Shown in pieces: positions 1 to 6,815 of a stretch of 18,498 nt of DNA. The notes beneath the pieces were generated by a model. The model was not told where the DNA came from. It saw only the letters and a list, made by a program, of their open reading frames with translations, and did not search any database. How positions within the stretch are numbered: the stretch's first letter is position 1; every line of letters starts with the position of its first letter. A program made the translations under genes and the position numbers. The stretch is from Actinomycetota bacterium (GTDB lineage: Bacteria; Actinomycetota; Actinomycetes; Actinomycetales; Microbacteriaceae): NCBI GenBank assembly GCA_009703445.1, contig WLGA01000008.1, positions 1 to 18,498 on the forward strand. The letters run 5' to 3'.

Positions 1-1
1 C

Positions 2-79
2 TCAGCTCAAATCACCGGTTTCGCCGCCGCGCACATTGCCTACGAGCTGATCACCTTAATGGCGAAGGGCCTCAAATGA
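2..79 (+). CDS. C-terminal end of a probable ureohydrolase (agmatinase/arginase family), partial
   Basis: An open frame enters from the left edge and ends at a TGA at 77-79, giving about 25 residues ending in LITLMAKGLK. The pattern 'AQITGFAAAHIAYELITLM' resembles the last helix of agmatinase-type ureohydrolases, which usually end with an 'ITxLAAxxxYExL' segment. These enzymes use a binuclear Mn centre to hydrolyse guanidino compounds such as agmatine to urea and an amine. None of the metal-binding motifs lies in the window, so the family call rests on this short tail alone. The stop overlaps the next start codon (ATGA at 76-79), so the following gene is probably in the same operon. A different protein ending in a similar helix cannot be excluded. 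Confidence 0.4.
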   Translation, partial: SAQITGFAAAHIAYELITLMAKGLK

Positions 80-468
80 GCACGGATGATGTCTTAGCCG
101 CAGCCTCCAAGATTGTCGATGACTTCGGCAATCATCGGACTGCAGACTATTTCGCTGGCTTCGCAGCCGACGCAACCTTCATGTTTTATACCCATACCGA
201 GCGACTAGATTCTCGAGCGGCATACGAGGCGCTCTGGGTGAAATGGGAAAGCGAGGATGGCTTCAAGGTTCACGGTTGTCGCTCTAGCAATCAACTCGTC
301 CAATTGATTGGCGCAGACGCGGCAGTGTTCACGCATCTGGTTTCGAGCGACATCGAGTTCGCGGGTGAAGTTTCGACCGTCGAAGAGCGCGAGACCATAG
401 TTTTTGCAAAGGTGAGTGGTCACTGGTTGGCCGTGCACGAACACCTATCGCCGAATAGCCCTAGCTAA
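76..468 (+). CDS. SnoaL-like / NTF2-fold protein (DUF4440 type)
   Basis: A 130-residue single-domain protein. An N-terminal helix (about residues 3-25, with the 'DYFAGFAADATFMF' segment characteristic of SnoaL-like domains) is followed by alternating beta strands, ending in 'ERETIVFAKVSGHWLAVHEHLS'-type strands typical of DUF4440/SnoaL_3 proteins. Members form a cone-shaped alpha+beta barrel that binds small ligands; many are isomerases, cyclases or of unknown role. No catalytic assignment can be made here. No signal peptide or membrane segment is seen, so it is presumably cytoplasmic. The ATG overlaps the upstream stop (ATGA) and the stop overlaps the next start (TAATG at 466-470), so it is the middle gene of a translationally coupled set with the putative ureohydrolase and the PaiB-like gene. 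Confidence 0.75.
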   Translation: MSTDDVLAAASKIVDDFGNHRTADYFAGFAADATFMFYTHTERLDSRAAYEALWVKWESEDGFKVHGCRSSNQLVQLIGADAAVFTHLVSSDIEFAGEVSTVEERETIVFAKVSGHWLAVHEHLSPNSPS

Positions 469-1103
469 TGCTGATTCACTCTTTTGACGCGGGGAAGTCT
501 GAAACCGAGTGGCGCGATTGGATCGACCAGGGCGGCAAATTTGGAACCCTGGTCGTCTCGGGCGAAACCGGCCAGGCGCCAATCGTTGTGCCAACTCATT
601 TCGTTCTTCAGAATGACAAAATTTTGCTGCACCTACATAAGGCCAACGACGCGATTCCGCATCTGCGCAACGGTTCAAAGGTTTCGCTCTCGGTCATTGG
701 CGACTTCGCCTACATCCCGAGTCACTGGCGAGCCAAGGATCCTGCTAACCCCCAGGATGGCGTTCCAACTAGCTATTACGCAGCTGTAAATTTTGAATGC
801 ATCCCAACGGTCATCGATGATGCCGACGGCAAAGTCAACATCTTGAAGCAAACCATGGTCTATTTTCAGCCGGACGGCGGGTATGCGACCATCAGCGCAG
901 ACGAAGACCCCTATGGGCACTACATCCCAGTCATCACGGGCGTTGAACTTCAAATCGTCAAAGTAGATGCAAAGTTCAAGTACGACGATCACAAGTCGGT
1001 TGAGTTTCGCGAACACATCATCGAAGAGTTGCAATCTCGCGGTGGTGCCCAAGATTTCGGCGCAGCTGCGCAACAGCACCGCAGACTCATCCAGAACGGC
1101 TAA
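468..1103 (+). CDS. PaiB-like FMN-binding split-barrel protein (FMN-binding negative transcriptional regulator family)
   Basis: A 211-residue protein with the layout of the PaiB family. An N-terminal segment starting 'MLIHSFD' is followed by a split-barrel core containing 'APIVVPTHFVL', 'ILLHLHKANDAIPHL' (the family's GHxARANP-like stretch) and 'GDFAYIPSHW' (family: GPxAYISPSWY). A tail with 'DAKFKYDDHKSVEFREHIIEEL' corresponds to the family's 'KLSQN' segment and final helix. Bacillus PaiB is described as a negative regulator of degradative enzyme and sporulation genes; many homologues probably bind flavin or haem without being regulators. No helix-turn-helix is seen. The ATG shares one base with the upstream stop. 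Tandem stops (TAA TAG) close the frame. If the partial first gene is a ureohydrolase, the context hints at a polyamine or guanidine link. Confidence 0.75.
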   Translation: MLIHSFDAGKSETEWRDWIDQGGKFGTLVVSGETGQAPIVVPTHFVLQNDKILLHLHKANDAIPHLRNGSKVSLSVIGDFAYIPSHWRAKDPANPQDGVPTSYYAAVNFECIPTVIDDADGKVNILKQTMVYFQPDGGYATISADEDPYGHYIPVITGVELQIVKVDAKFKYDDHKSVEFREHIIEELQSRGGAQDFGAAAQQHRRLIQNG

Positions 1104-1153
1104 TAGAAGTTAGAGTTCTTCTAAGAGCCAAGTTGGTTCTTGAGAGGGAAATC

Positions 1154-1261
1154 ATGGCTCAAAAAGAACAGCAGTCTCAGAAGAACACCAAAAAGGCTCC
1201 AGCTAAGTCTCTAAAAGAGAAGCGCGCCGACAAGCAGGCTAAAGCCGCCGACAAGAAGTAA
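1154..1261 (+). CDS. Short lysine/alanine-rich basic protein (35 aa), unknown function
   Basis: A complete small frame (ATG at 1154, TAA at 1259-1261) encodes 35 residues with 11 Lys and 1 Arg, no aromatic residue and no Cys; it begins MAQKEQQSQ and contains the core 'APAKSLKEKRADKQAK'. A strong Shine-Dalgarno, GAGAGGGA at 1142-1149, lies 4 nt before the ATG, which is good evidence of translation. A weak hairpin (1122-1142) sits just before it. Short K-rich proteins of this composition with an 'AK(S/T)LKEKRA' core are, from memory, recurrent in Actinobacteria and annotated as hypothetical. It could be a nucleic-acid-binding or ribosome-associated peptide, but no function is established. It ends 5 bp from the convergent beta-galactosidase stop. 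Confidence 0.7.
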   Translation: MAQKEQQSQKNTKKAPAKSLKEKRADKQAKAADKK

Positions 1262-1266
1262 TTCAG

Positions 1267-3282
1267 TTACGGCAGGTGAAGAACTCTAACTTCGCCTGCT
1301 CCAACTGTCACAGCTCCTACAAAAGACTCCGCGCTTATCAAATCCACGCTAGCCTGACCGATCTCGATCGATTGCTCAACACCGGTGTGGTTGAGCAAGA
1401 ACAGGAACGACCCGTTCTCGTTCGAACGCTTGGTAACTTCGACTCCTTGTGGGACGCTGTAAAGAACTGGAGCGGCCCCCGACTGGATGCAAATCGCTTC
1501 CAGCAGACTCGCGATCATGTCTCGGTTCGGGGTGCAACCTAGATACCAGGCCTTGGACTTTTCAGAAGTTTTGCTAACAATTGCTGGCAGGCCAGCGAGG
1601 TCACCGGTTGAGAAGGTGCCCTCGATTGCCGAGCCAGGCAGAAGTCGAATGTGTTCTGTCCACCCCGAAACTTCACCACGGTTTGAACCAATGAGGACTT
1701 CCTCGGTTTGGCCGGCTACTAGTGGATGCCACTCCTCGGTATAGCAACCAAACACATCTCGAAGCCCCATTAGGTGGCCGCCAACGCGAACACCCTCTTC
1801 TGCATCAACCGCGCCACTGAACTTGCCAAACACAATGTTTGTGCCGCCAGCGGATGCGGCGCGGATGCGCTCGATCCCTAAATCGGAAATTAGGTAGAGC
1901 GAAGGGGCGATGACCAGCTTGTATCGCGAAAGATCTTGTTCTGGGTGTGCGAAGTCAACTGAGTAACCTGCCTGCGCGAGCGGGCGATAGTAGTCAAGAA
2001 GTGCTTCCATCTGGGTCAGGCGTGTCGAAGGCCTTGAATCGAGCTCTAAGGCCCACCAGCTGCTCCAGTCCAGGAGCAGTGCTATCTGAGAATCAGACTT
2101 CGCTCCTAGCAGGGGCTTCAGCTTTTTCAAGTCCTGACCCAATCTTGAGACTTCACGCCACACAGCGGTGTCGGTTCCAGAGTGAGGCAACATGCCTGAG
2201 TGCCACTTTTCAGCTCCGCGAACTGAAGCCCTCCATTGGAAGTGCAAAATTCCATCGGCGCCGTGCGCGGCTTGCTGCAGAGACCATCGGCGATAAGCGT
2301 TTTTAGGCTTGGCGGGATTTACCTCTCGCCAGTTGATTGCCGAAGGTGCCTGTTCCATAAGGAACCAAGGGCGTCCCGCTCCGAGAGATCTCATCAGGTC
2401 AGCGCCCATCGCTCCTTCAATGTGAGATTCGGGGTCTGCTAGATCTGGATACCAATCGTCGCTGATTACATCAATGTTCTCTGACCACTTCCAATAGTCT
2501 GCATGTGGAAAGAAGCGCATGAAGTTCGTTGTGATGGGGATCTGTCGACCAACTCGTTGCCGAATGACTTCAACCTCAGCCTTGTAGAGCTCGAGCATCG
2601 CATCGCTTGAGAATCGCTTGAAGTCCAGTTGCTGAGCTGGATTCGGGAAGTAGACGGTCTTGCGCGGAGGCATTACTTCATCCCAGTTGGAGTACCACTG
2701 TGACCAGAATGCGGTTCCCCAACGCTCGTTGAGAGTGTCCACATCGCCATACTTGGTGATCAACCAAGCGCGGAATGCGTCGGCACTTTCTTCGGAGAAA
2801 CAGCGGTGAGTATGAGCTCCATATTCGTTGCCGACGTGCCACATCACAACGGCTGGGTGCTCCGCGTAACGTTCGACCATCTTTTCAACTAGAGCCAGCG
2901 AGAATTTCTTAAAAACCGAGGATGAAGGAGAGAAGTGTTGCCTTGCACCCCAGGCCATTCGCACTCCGGTCTCGTCGACCGCCAGAGTACTCGGGTACTT
3001 TAGGCCTAACCAAGGCGGCGGTGATGCCGTGGCAGTCGCCAAGTCGACTTTGATGCCATTCGCGTGACAGAGATCGAGAACTCTGTCTAACCATTCAAAA
3101 GACCAAGTGTTCTCGGTCGGCTGTAGCTTGGCCCAGGAGAACACTCCGACAGTAACTAGATTTACCCCGGCCTCACGCATGAGGGCCATGTCCTCTTGCC
3201 ACACAGACTCTGGCCACTGCTCGGGGTTGTAGTCGCCGCCAAAGGCATACTCCGGCAGGCCAGGTATCGCTAATTCGTTCAT
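1267..3282 (-). CDS. Beta-galactosidase, glycoside hydrolase family 42
   Basis: A retaining beta-galactosidase releasing terminal beta-D-galactose from small galactosides. From the ATG at 3282 it is 671 aa, normal for GH42. An N-terminal TIM barrel starts with 'FGGDYNPEQWP' (residues 14-24). The acid/base glutamate lies in 'WHVGNEYG' (E153) and the nucleophile in 'WFLMEQAPS' (E310). The trimerisation and C-terminal beta domains follow, including 'LLLDWSSWWALE' and a final 'LFLLNHTG' segment. There is no signal peptide, so the enzyme is cytoplasmic and needs imported substrate. The frame stays open upstream to a TTG at 3324, but the ATG starts much closer to the conserved FGGDYNPEQW motif, and TTGACC (3313-3318 on the minus strand) could be a -35 element. 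No good SD is seen (weak GGAA). It diverges from the sugar ABC importer, so it probably acts on that importer's substrate. Confidence 0.93.
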   Translation of the reverse strand: MNELAIPGLPEYAFGGDYNPEQWPESVWQEDMALMREAGVNLVTVGVFSWAKLQPTENTWSFEWLDRVLDLCHANGIKVDLATATASPPPWLGLKYPSTLAVDETGVRMAWGARQHFSPSSSVFKKFSLALVEKMVERYAEHPAVVMWHVGNEYGAHTHRCFSEESADAFRAWLITKYGDVDTLNERWGTAFWSQWYSNWDEVMPPRKTVYFPNPAQQLDFKRFSSDAMLELYKAEVEVIRQRVGRQIPITTNFMRFFPHADYWKWSENIDVISDDWYPDLADPESHIEGAMGADLMRSLGAGRPWFLMEQAPSAINWREVNPAKPKNAYRRWSLQQAAHGADGILHFQWRASVRGAEKWHSGMLPHSGTDTAVWREVSRLGQDLKKLKPLLGAKSDSQIALLLDWSSWWALELDSRPSTRLTQMEALLDYYRPLAQAGYSVDFAHPEQDLSRYKLVIAPSLYLISDLGIERIRAASAGGTNIVFGKFSGAVDAEEGVRVGGHLMGLRDVFGCYTEEWHPLVAGQTEEVLIGSNRGEVSGWTEHIRLLPGSAIEGTFSTGDLAGLPAIVSKTSEKSKAWYLGCTPNRDMIASLLEAICIQSGAAPVLYSVPQGVEVTKRSNENGSFLFLLNHTGVEQSIEIGQASVDLISAESFVGAVTVGAGEVRVLHLP

Positions 3283-3702
3283 CTGATTCCAACTATCGAG
3301 TCGAGGTGAAATGGTCAATTGCAAGTTTGCTACAGGAATTTGGGGCTTTTCCTAAGGATTTGGAGAAAGGCTTCTGGAAAGAGGGCAAATAGTGACGAGA
3401 GAAACCTTCTTAGGATCGCGTTCGAGTCTCAAAGTGTTGTGAACAGGCGGATTTGGGCTTAGATAACGGATTGGTAAACGGAAATGTAACGATTCAACAC
3501 ACAATTTCTAACGATTAGAGACCGACTATGTGTGCTTGGTTCGGAATCGCTTTCCGGTCTGGTGGGATGAGAGTAACTCTGAGACTGTCTAAATTTCTTG
3601 CAAGCACTCATCGAAGAGCAGCAAGCAGAATTCAGGCAGACGCCCGAGTCGAAACAACCCGACAATCAAAGGATTTTCGGGACCCAAAATAGGAGGAACG
3701 AA
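3283..3702. promoter_or_regulatory. Divergent intergenic region between beta-galactosidase and sugar ABC importer
   Basis: A 420-bp non-coding stretch separates the divergent starts. It contains the tandem TAACG array at 3462-3514 (listed separately), a possible minus-strand promoter for the beta-galactosidase (TTGACC, 17-nt spacer, TAGTTG, ending 7 nt before the ATG), and the AGGAGG Shine-Dalgarno (3691-3696) of the binding-protein gene. About 190 nt lie between the array and the importer's ATG, so that transcript may have a long 5' leader. No convincing gene, riboswitch or small ORF was seen in it. Confidence 0.6.
3462..3514 (-). promoter_or_regulatory. Tandem, helically phased CGTTA elements (putative operator array)
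   Basis: TAACG-type units start at 3464 (GATAACGG), 3475 (GGTAAACG, a variant), 3487 (TGTAACGA) and 3509 (TCTAACGA), at intervals of 11, 12 and 22 bp, so all lie on roughly one face of the helix. Read on the minus strand they are CCGTTATC, CGTTTACC, TCGTTACA and TCGTTAGA. The same unit with the same spacing occurs in the glpK-glpD intergenic region. Direct repeats about one helical turn apart suit a regulator that binds tandem sites, as many DeoR-family repressors do. The regulator itself is not in the window. Confidence 0.5.
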
Positions 3703-5001
3703 ATGCGCTTGAACAAAAAAGCGATCGCAGTTGCCCTCGGATCAGCTCTGCTACTCAGCGGATGCGCAGGTCTAGACACGGCTGAACCAGCTAAGTTGAC
3801 CTGGATGACCCGACCAGACAATCAAGCAGAAGCTGACGTCTACGCCAGCATCTCAGATGAAATCACCGCACAGAACATCGGCCTAAACCTGACTTACAAG
3901 GCTGGAAACTCTGAAGGATCTTCATACCAGGACAAGCTAAAGACCGACATCGCTGCCGGCACAGCACCTGACGTGTTCTGGATCCCGGGAACCGACATTG
4001 CAGACTTCGCAAAGGCCGGTTTGATCTTGAACATGCGTGACGAGGCCAAGAAAACTGATCACAAGGACTCTGACTTCTACGAAGGCCCAATGGCTTCATT
4101 GACCGTGGACCCTGCAACTGGTCAGCCAAATGCAGACACTCACCTATGGGGTCTACCTCGCGACGTGTCTACCTTTGCGCTATACCTAAACCTTGACCTA
4201 ATCCAGAAGGCCGGAGTTGAGGACCCTCGCGAACTAGCAAAGGCTGGCAAGTGGGACTGGGCTGCATTTGAAAAGACTGCAGCTGCAATCACCAAGGCTG
4301 GCGGCGCTGGCGTCAAGGGCTTCGGTGCTGGCGGCTGGTGGGCTAACTGGGGTTACTTCGTGAACTCTGGTGGCGGTAGCTTCTTCAACGCTGACCGCAC
4401 CGCTTGTGCTCTAGACTCCGACGCATCAGTCGCAGGTCTTTCATACATGAAGGGCTTGTATGACAATGGCTACGGCGTCAAGTACGGCGAAGATGCAGAG
4501 CCTCCGTTCAAGGCGGGCCAGGTTGGTATGTTCATCAACGGTCGCTGGGCAACCCCTGGTGCGCGAGAGATCAAGAACTTCGCATGGGACGTTGTAAACC
4601 TACCTACCGGCCCAACTGCAGGAAAGAACTGGCAGTTCTGGGGAGCTTACGTAGTAAACGCCAAGACCAAGAACCCAGCTGCAGCATTCAAGCTAGTTCA
4701 GCAGCTTACAAGCGTTGACGTTCAGGGAAAGATCTCTGAGCTGGGCGCTAACATCCCTTCTCGCAAGTCACAGGCTGCAATCGACAAGTTCCTTGGTTTC
4801 ACTCCTCCAGAGAACAACCAGGCTTTCGTCGACGCAATCTCGAACGACCCTGTTGCTGAAGGTCCACTATGGCAGGGCAACTGGCCTGCATTCGACAAGG
4901 CAGCTGGCGACGCAGTCTCTGCTCTGTTCAACGGCACCAGAACCATCGATGATTTCAAGGCGAAGGTATGTACCGAAGCCTCTGGAGCCTTCGGCGGTTA
5001 A
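3703..5001 (+). CDS. Sugar ABC transporter substrate-binding lipoprotein (family 1)
   Basis: A 432-residue extracytoplasmic solute-binding protein that captures a carbohydrate and delivers it to the two permeases downstream. The start is the ATG at 3703, preceded by a textbook AGGAGG (3691-3696) with 6-nt spacing. The N terminus is a lipoprotein signal: 'RLNKK', a hydrophobic run, then lipobox LSGC with the acylated Cys at residue 21. Typical SBP_bac_1 signatures follow: 'DKLKTDIAAGTAPDVFWIPG', a 'WGLPRDVSTFALYLNLDL' hinge region, and near the C terminus 'GQVGMFINGRWATPGA' and 'AFKLVQQLTS'. Many aromatic residues (Trp/Tyr/Phe around 'GGWWANWGYF') are compatible with a sugar or short-glycan site. 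Substrate specificity cannot be read directly; the neighbouring GH42 gene suggests a beta-galactoside. Its codons look more uniform than those of its neighbours, as in a highly expressed gene. Confidence 0.92.
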   Translation: MRLNKKAIAVALGSALLLSGCAGLDTAEPAKLTWMTRPDNQAEADVYASISDEITAQNIGLNLTYKAGNSEGSSYQDKLKTDIAAGTAPDVFWIPGTDIADFAKAGLILNMRDEAKKTDHKDSDFYEGPMASLTVDPATGQPNADTHLWGLPRDVSTFALYLNLDLIQKAGVEDPRELAKAGKWDWAAFEKTAAAITKAGGAGVKGFGAGGWWANWGYFVNSGGGSFFNADRTACALDSDASVAGLSYMKGLYDNGYGVKYGEDAEPPFKAGQVGMFINGRWATPGAREIKNFAWDVVNLPTGPTAGKNWQFWGAYVVNAKTKNPAAAFKLVQQLTSVDVQGKISELGANIPSRKSQAAIDKFLGFTPPENNQAFVDAISNDPVAEGPLWQGNWPAFDKAAGDAVSALFNGTRTIDDFKAKVCTEASGAFGG

Positions 5002-5020
5002 TAGAATCAATTGAGTGAGA

Positions 5021-5050
5021 CACGAGCCCAAGCTTTAGCTTGGGCTCGTG
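5021..5050 (+). terminator. Intercistronic hairpin between binding protein and permease genes (attenuator or mRNA stabiliser)
   Basis: A perfect 14-bp inverted repeat, CACGAGCCCAAGCT / AGCTTGGGCTCGTG (5021-5034 and 5037-5050, 2-nt centre), lies 20 nt after the binding-protein stop and 28 nt before the permease ATG. It is followed by TTCTCTCAG rather than a clean U tract, so termination would be partial. Such hairpins commonly give more binding protein than membrane subunits, by attenuation or by protecting the upstream mRNA 3' end. Confidence 0.7.
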
Positions 5051-5078
5051 TTCTCTCAGCGAACAAATAAAGGTCCTA

Positions 5079-6815
5079 ATGAATTTTCTAGAACGATGGC
5101 AAAACCGCCGCAAGAAGACGAGTCGAATCATTCGGCTGCTGAGCAACAAAGCGGTGACCATAACCCCGGTTTGGCATTTCGCACTTGCTGGGCTGCTGAT
5201 GGTTGCCGCAGTGCTTTCAGTCCTTCTGCCTTCGACCCTAGGCCCGCTAGCTGGATTTGGGCTAGCTGCAACAGCGCTTTGTGCTGGCCTTGGCATCCTT
5301 CAAGTTTTCATAGCAATTGGGCTAAAGAGGGGGTCTGGATGGAGTCGTCGTGCCGCGCTAGTCACCAACATCCTTTTCATCGCCATTGCCTCTTTCCTTG
5401 CATTTCAAATCGCTAAATGGATTTTGTTATTCAACTTGATTGGCGACGCCTTTTATAAGGCCTTTGGTGGCCTAGCCATAGTTGTATTGGGTATCGCATG
5501 GTGGGTTGTTGCGGTGAGAATCGCAAAGCGGATCCACGATGGAAGTTCTGAAATAGAAATATCTCCAAAGGCAGCTCGACGCCTTCGCCCCGTCAAAGTT
5601 CTGAAACGCGTGGGGCAGGTCATTGTTCTGGCCGGTATTCTCGTCTGGGTCATTCAGTTCAACCCATTTACTCTCATGTTTGTGGCGCTCGGCGCACTAT
5701 TTGTGCCGAACCCATTGGCAGCTGTCTTCGTGCTCCTCGCCATTCTCAGCATCCTCATGATGCGAGCGCTTTTGGGCGAAATTATGAGTCGCCACGTTAG
5801 TGCGAATCAATCTGAAGAAGAAAAGCTGGCCGGTTGGCTGTTTGTCGCACCAAGCCTTTTGGGCTTCATGGCGTTTCTCGCGGGGCCACTTCTTTACTCT
5901 TTGGTGATGTCCTTCTTCGACTGGAATGGTTCTAGCCGGATGACGTTTGTGGGCTTCGATAACTACTTTGGAACTCTGGGACTTCAGGTCGTGTCTAACG
6001 GCGATGCCTTCAACGTCGGATTCACAAAAATTGCTGACATTTTTGGCTTGACCGTCGGAGCTTTGGATCCACTGTTTTGGCGCTCAATGTATAACATCGC
6101 CATCTTCTTGGTGACTGCGGTGCCACTGGCTGTAGTTCCTGCTTTGATCTTGGCAACACTAATCGAACTTCGCTTGCCTGGTTCGAAGGTATTTAGAGCA
6201 ATCTTCTTTATTCCAAGCGTTGCTGGTGTGATCGGCGTGACTCTGATTTGGAAGCAGATGTTGAACTCTTCAGTGGGTTTCTTCAACTATGCGATTCAGG
6301 AAATTTTCATCATGCTGAATTTTGTTCTTCCTGGGGATCCTCTGCCGACTCGGGTTGAGATTGGTTGGCTTTCTACCGAGCAGTGGGCGCTGGCAGCCGT
6401 GGTTGTCGTCTTTGCATGGTCACAGTTCGGCTTCAACACCGTTCTTTTTATCGCTGGGTTGCAGTCAATATCCAAGGAGCTATACGAGGCCGCTGAGTTG
6501 GACGGGGCAAATTCCTTCCAAAAGTTCAGAAACGTAACGTTGCCTGCTTTGAAGCCAACGACCTTCTTTGTTACGGCCACCACCGTAATCCTGGCGCTTC
6601 AATTATTTGACATTGTTTTTGCCTTGAACCAGCCAAACGTAGTTGGATTCCCAAACAATGCAACGCTAACTCCCGTTGTCTATCTATACCAGTTGGGCTT
6701 CCAGCAGGGTGAGTTCGGTCGGGCCAGTGCTGTTGCCTGGATTCTTTTTGCCGTTATTTTCATATTCACGTTGATACAGTTCAACCGCCAGAAGAAGGAA
6801 GCTGAGGCAATCTAA
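5079..6815 (+). CDS. Sugar ABC transporter permease, MalF/UgpA type, with large N-terminal membrane extension
   Basis: An integral membrane subunit forming half of the importer channel. The ATG at 5079 has AAAGG (5068-5073) upstream; the frame is open to 5040, but that would start inside the intercistronic hairpin. The protein is 578 aa, about twice the usual ~300. Residues 1-250 carry about five or six hydrophobic segments (near 32-52, 56-82, 92-116, 128-148, 178-208, 210-232), separated by basic loops, and resemble no domain I recognise. From about residue 251 ('GWLFVAPSLLGFMAFLAGPLLYSL') a canonical MalF-like core begins, with 'FFDWNG', 'FVGFDNY' and the EAA loop 'EAAELDGANSFQKFRNVTLP' (470-489) that docks on the ATPase. 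The stop shares a base with the next start (TAATG). Confidence 0.9.
   Translation: MNFLERWQNRRKKTSRIIRLLSNKAVTITPVWHFALAGLLMVAAVLSVLLPSTLGPLAGFGLAATALCAGLGILQVFIAIGLKRGSGWSRRAALVTNILFIAIASFLAFQIAKWILLFNLIGDAFYKAFGGLAIVVLGIAWWVVAVRIAKRIHDGSSEIEISPKAARRLRPVKVLKRVGQVIVLAGILVWVIQFNPFTLMFVALGALFVPNPLAAVFVLLAILSILMMRALLGEIMSRHVSANQSEEEKLAGWLFVAPSLLGFMAFLAGPLLYSLVMSFFDWNGSSRMTFVGFDNYFGTLGLQVVSNGDAFNVGFTKIADIFGLTVGALDPLFWRSMYNIAIFLVTAVPLAVVPALILATLIELRLPGSKVFRAIFFIPSVAGVIGVTLIWKQMLNSSVGFFNYAIQEIFIMLNFVLPGDPLPTRVEIGWLSTEQWALAAVVVVFAWSQFGFNTVLFIAGLQSISKELYEAAELDGANSFQKFRNVTLPALKPTTFFVTATTVILALQLFDIVFALNQPNVVGFPNNATLTPVVYLYQLGFQQGEFGRASAVAWILFAVIFIFTLIQFNRQKKEAEAI

Noticed and set aside
675..1079. 134-residue antisense frame opposite the PaiB-like gene
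   Set aside because: Mirror of a well-supported coding frame; no ribosome binding site or recognisable domain.
1122..1142. Hairpin TAAGAGCC/GGTTCTTG as a terminator after the PaiB-like gene
   Set aside because: Two wobble pairs and no U tract; it runs straight into the SD of the small protein gene.
3283..3324. Longer beta-galactosidase N terminus starting at TTG 3324
   Set aside because: No ribosome binding site; the extra 14 residues precede the normal family start, and a -35-like TTGACC lies within them.
3519..3560. Riboswitch-like fold in the binding-protein leader
   Set aside because: Only short competing stems; no known riboswitch core recognised.
3598..3702. N-terminal extension of the binding protein from 3598
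   Set aside because: It would bury the lipoprotein signal; AGGAGG precedes the ATG at 3703.
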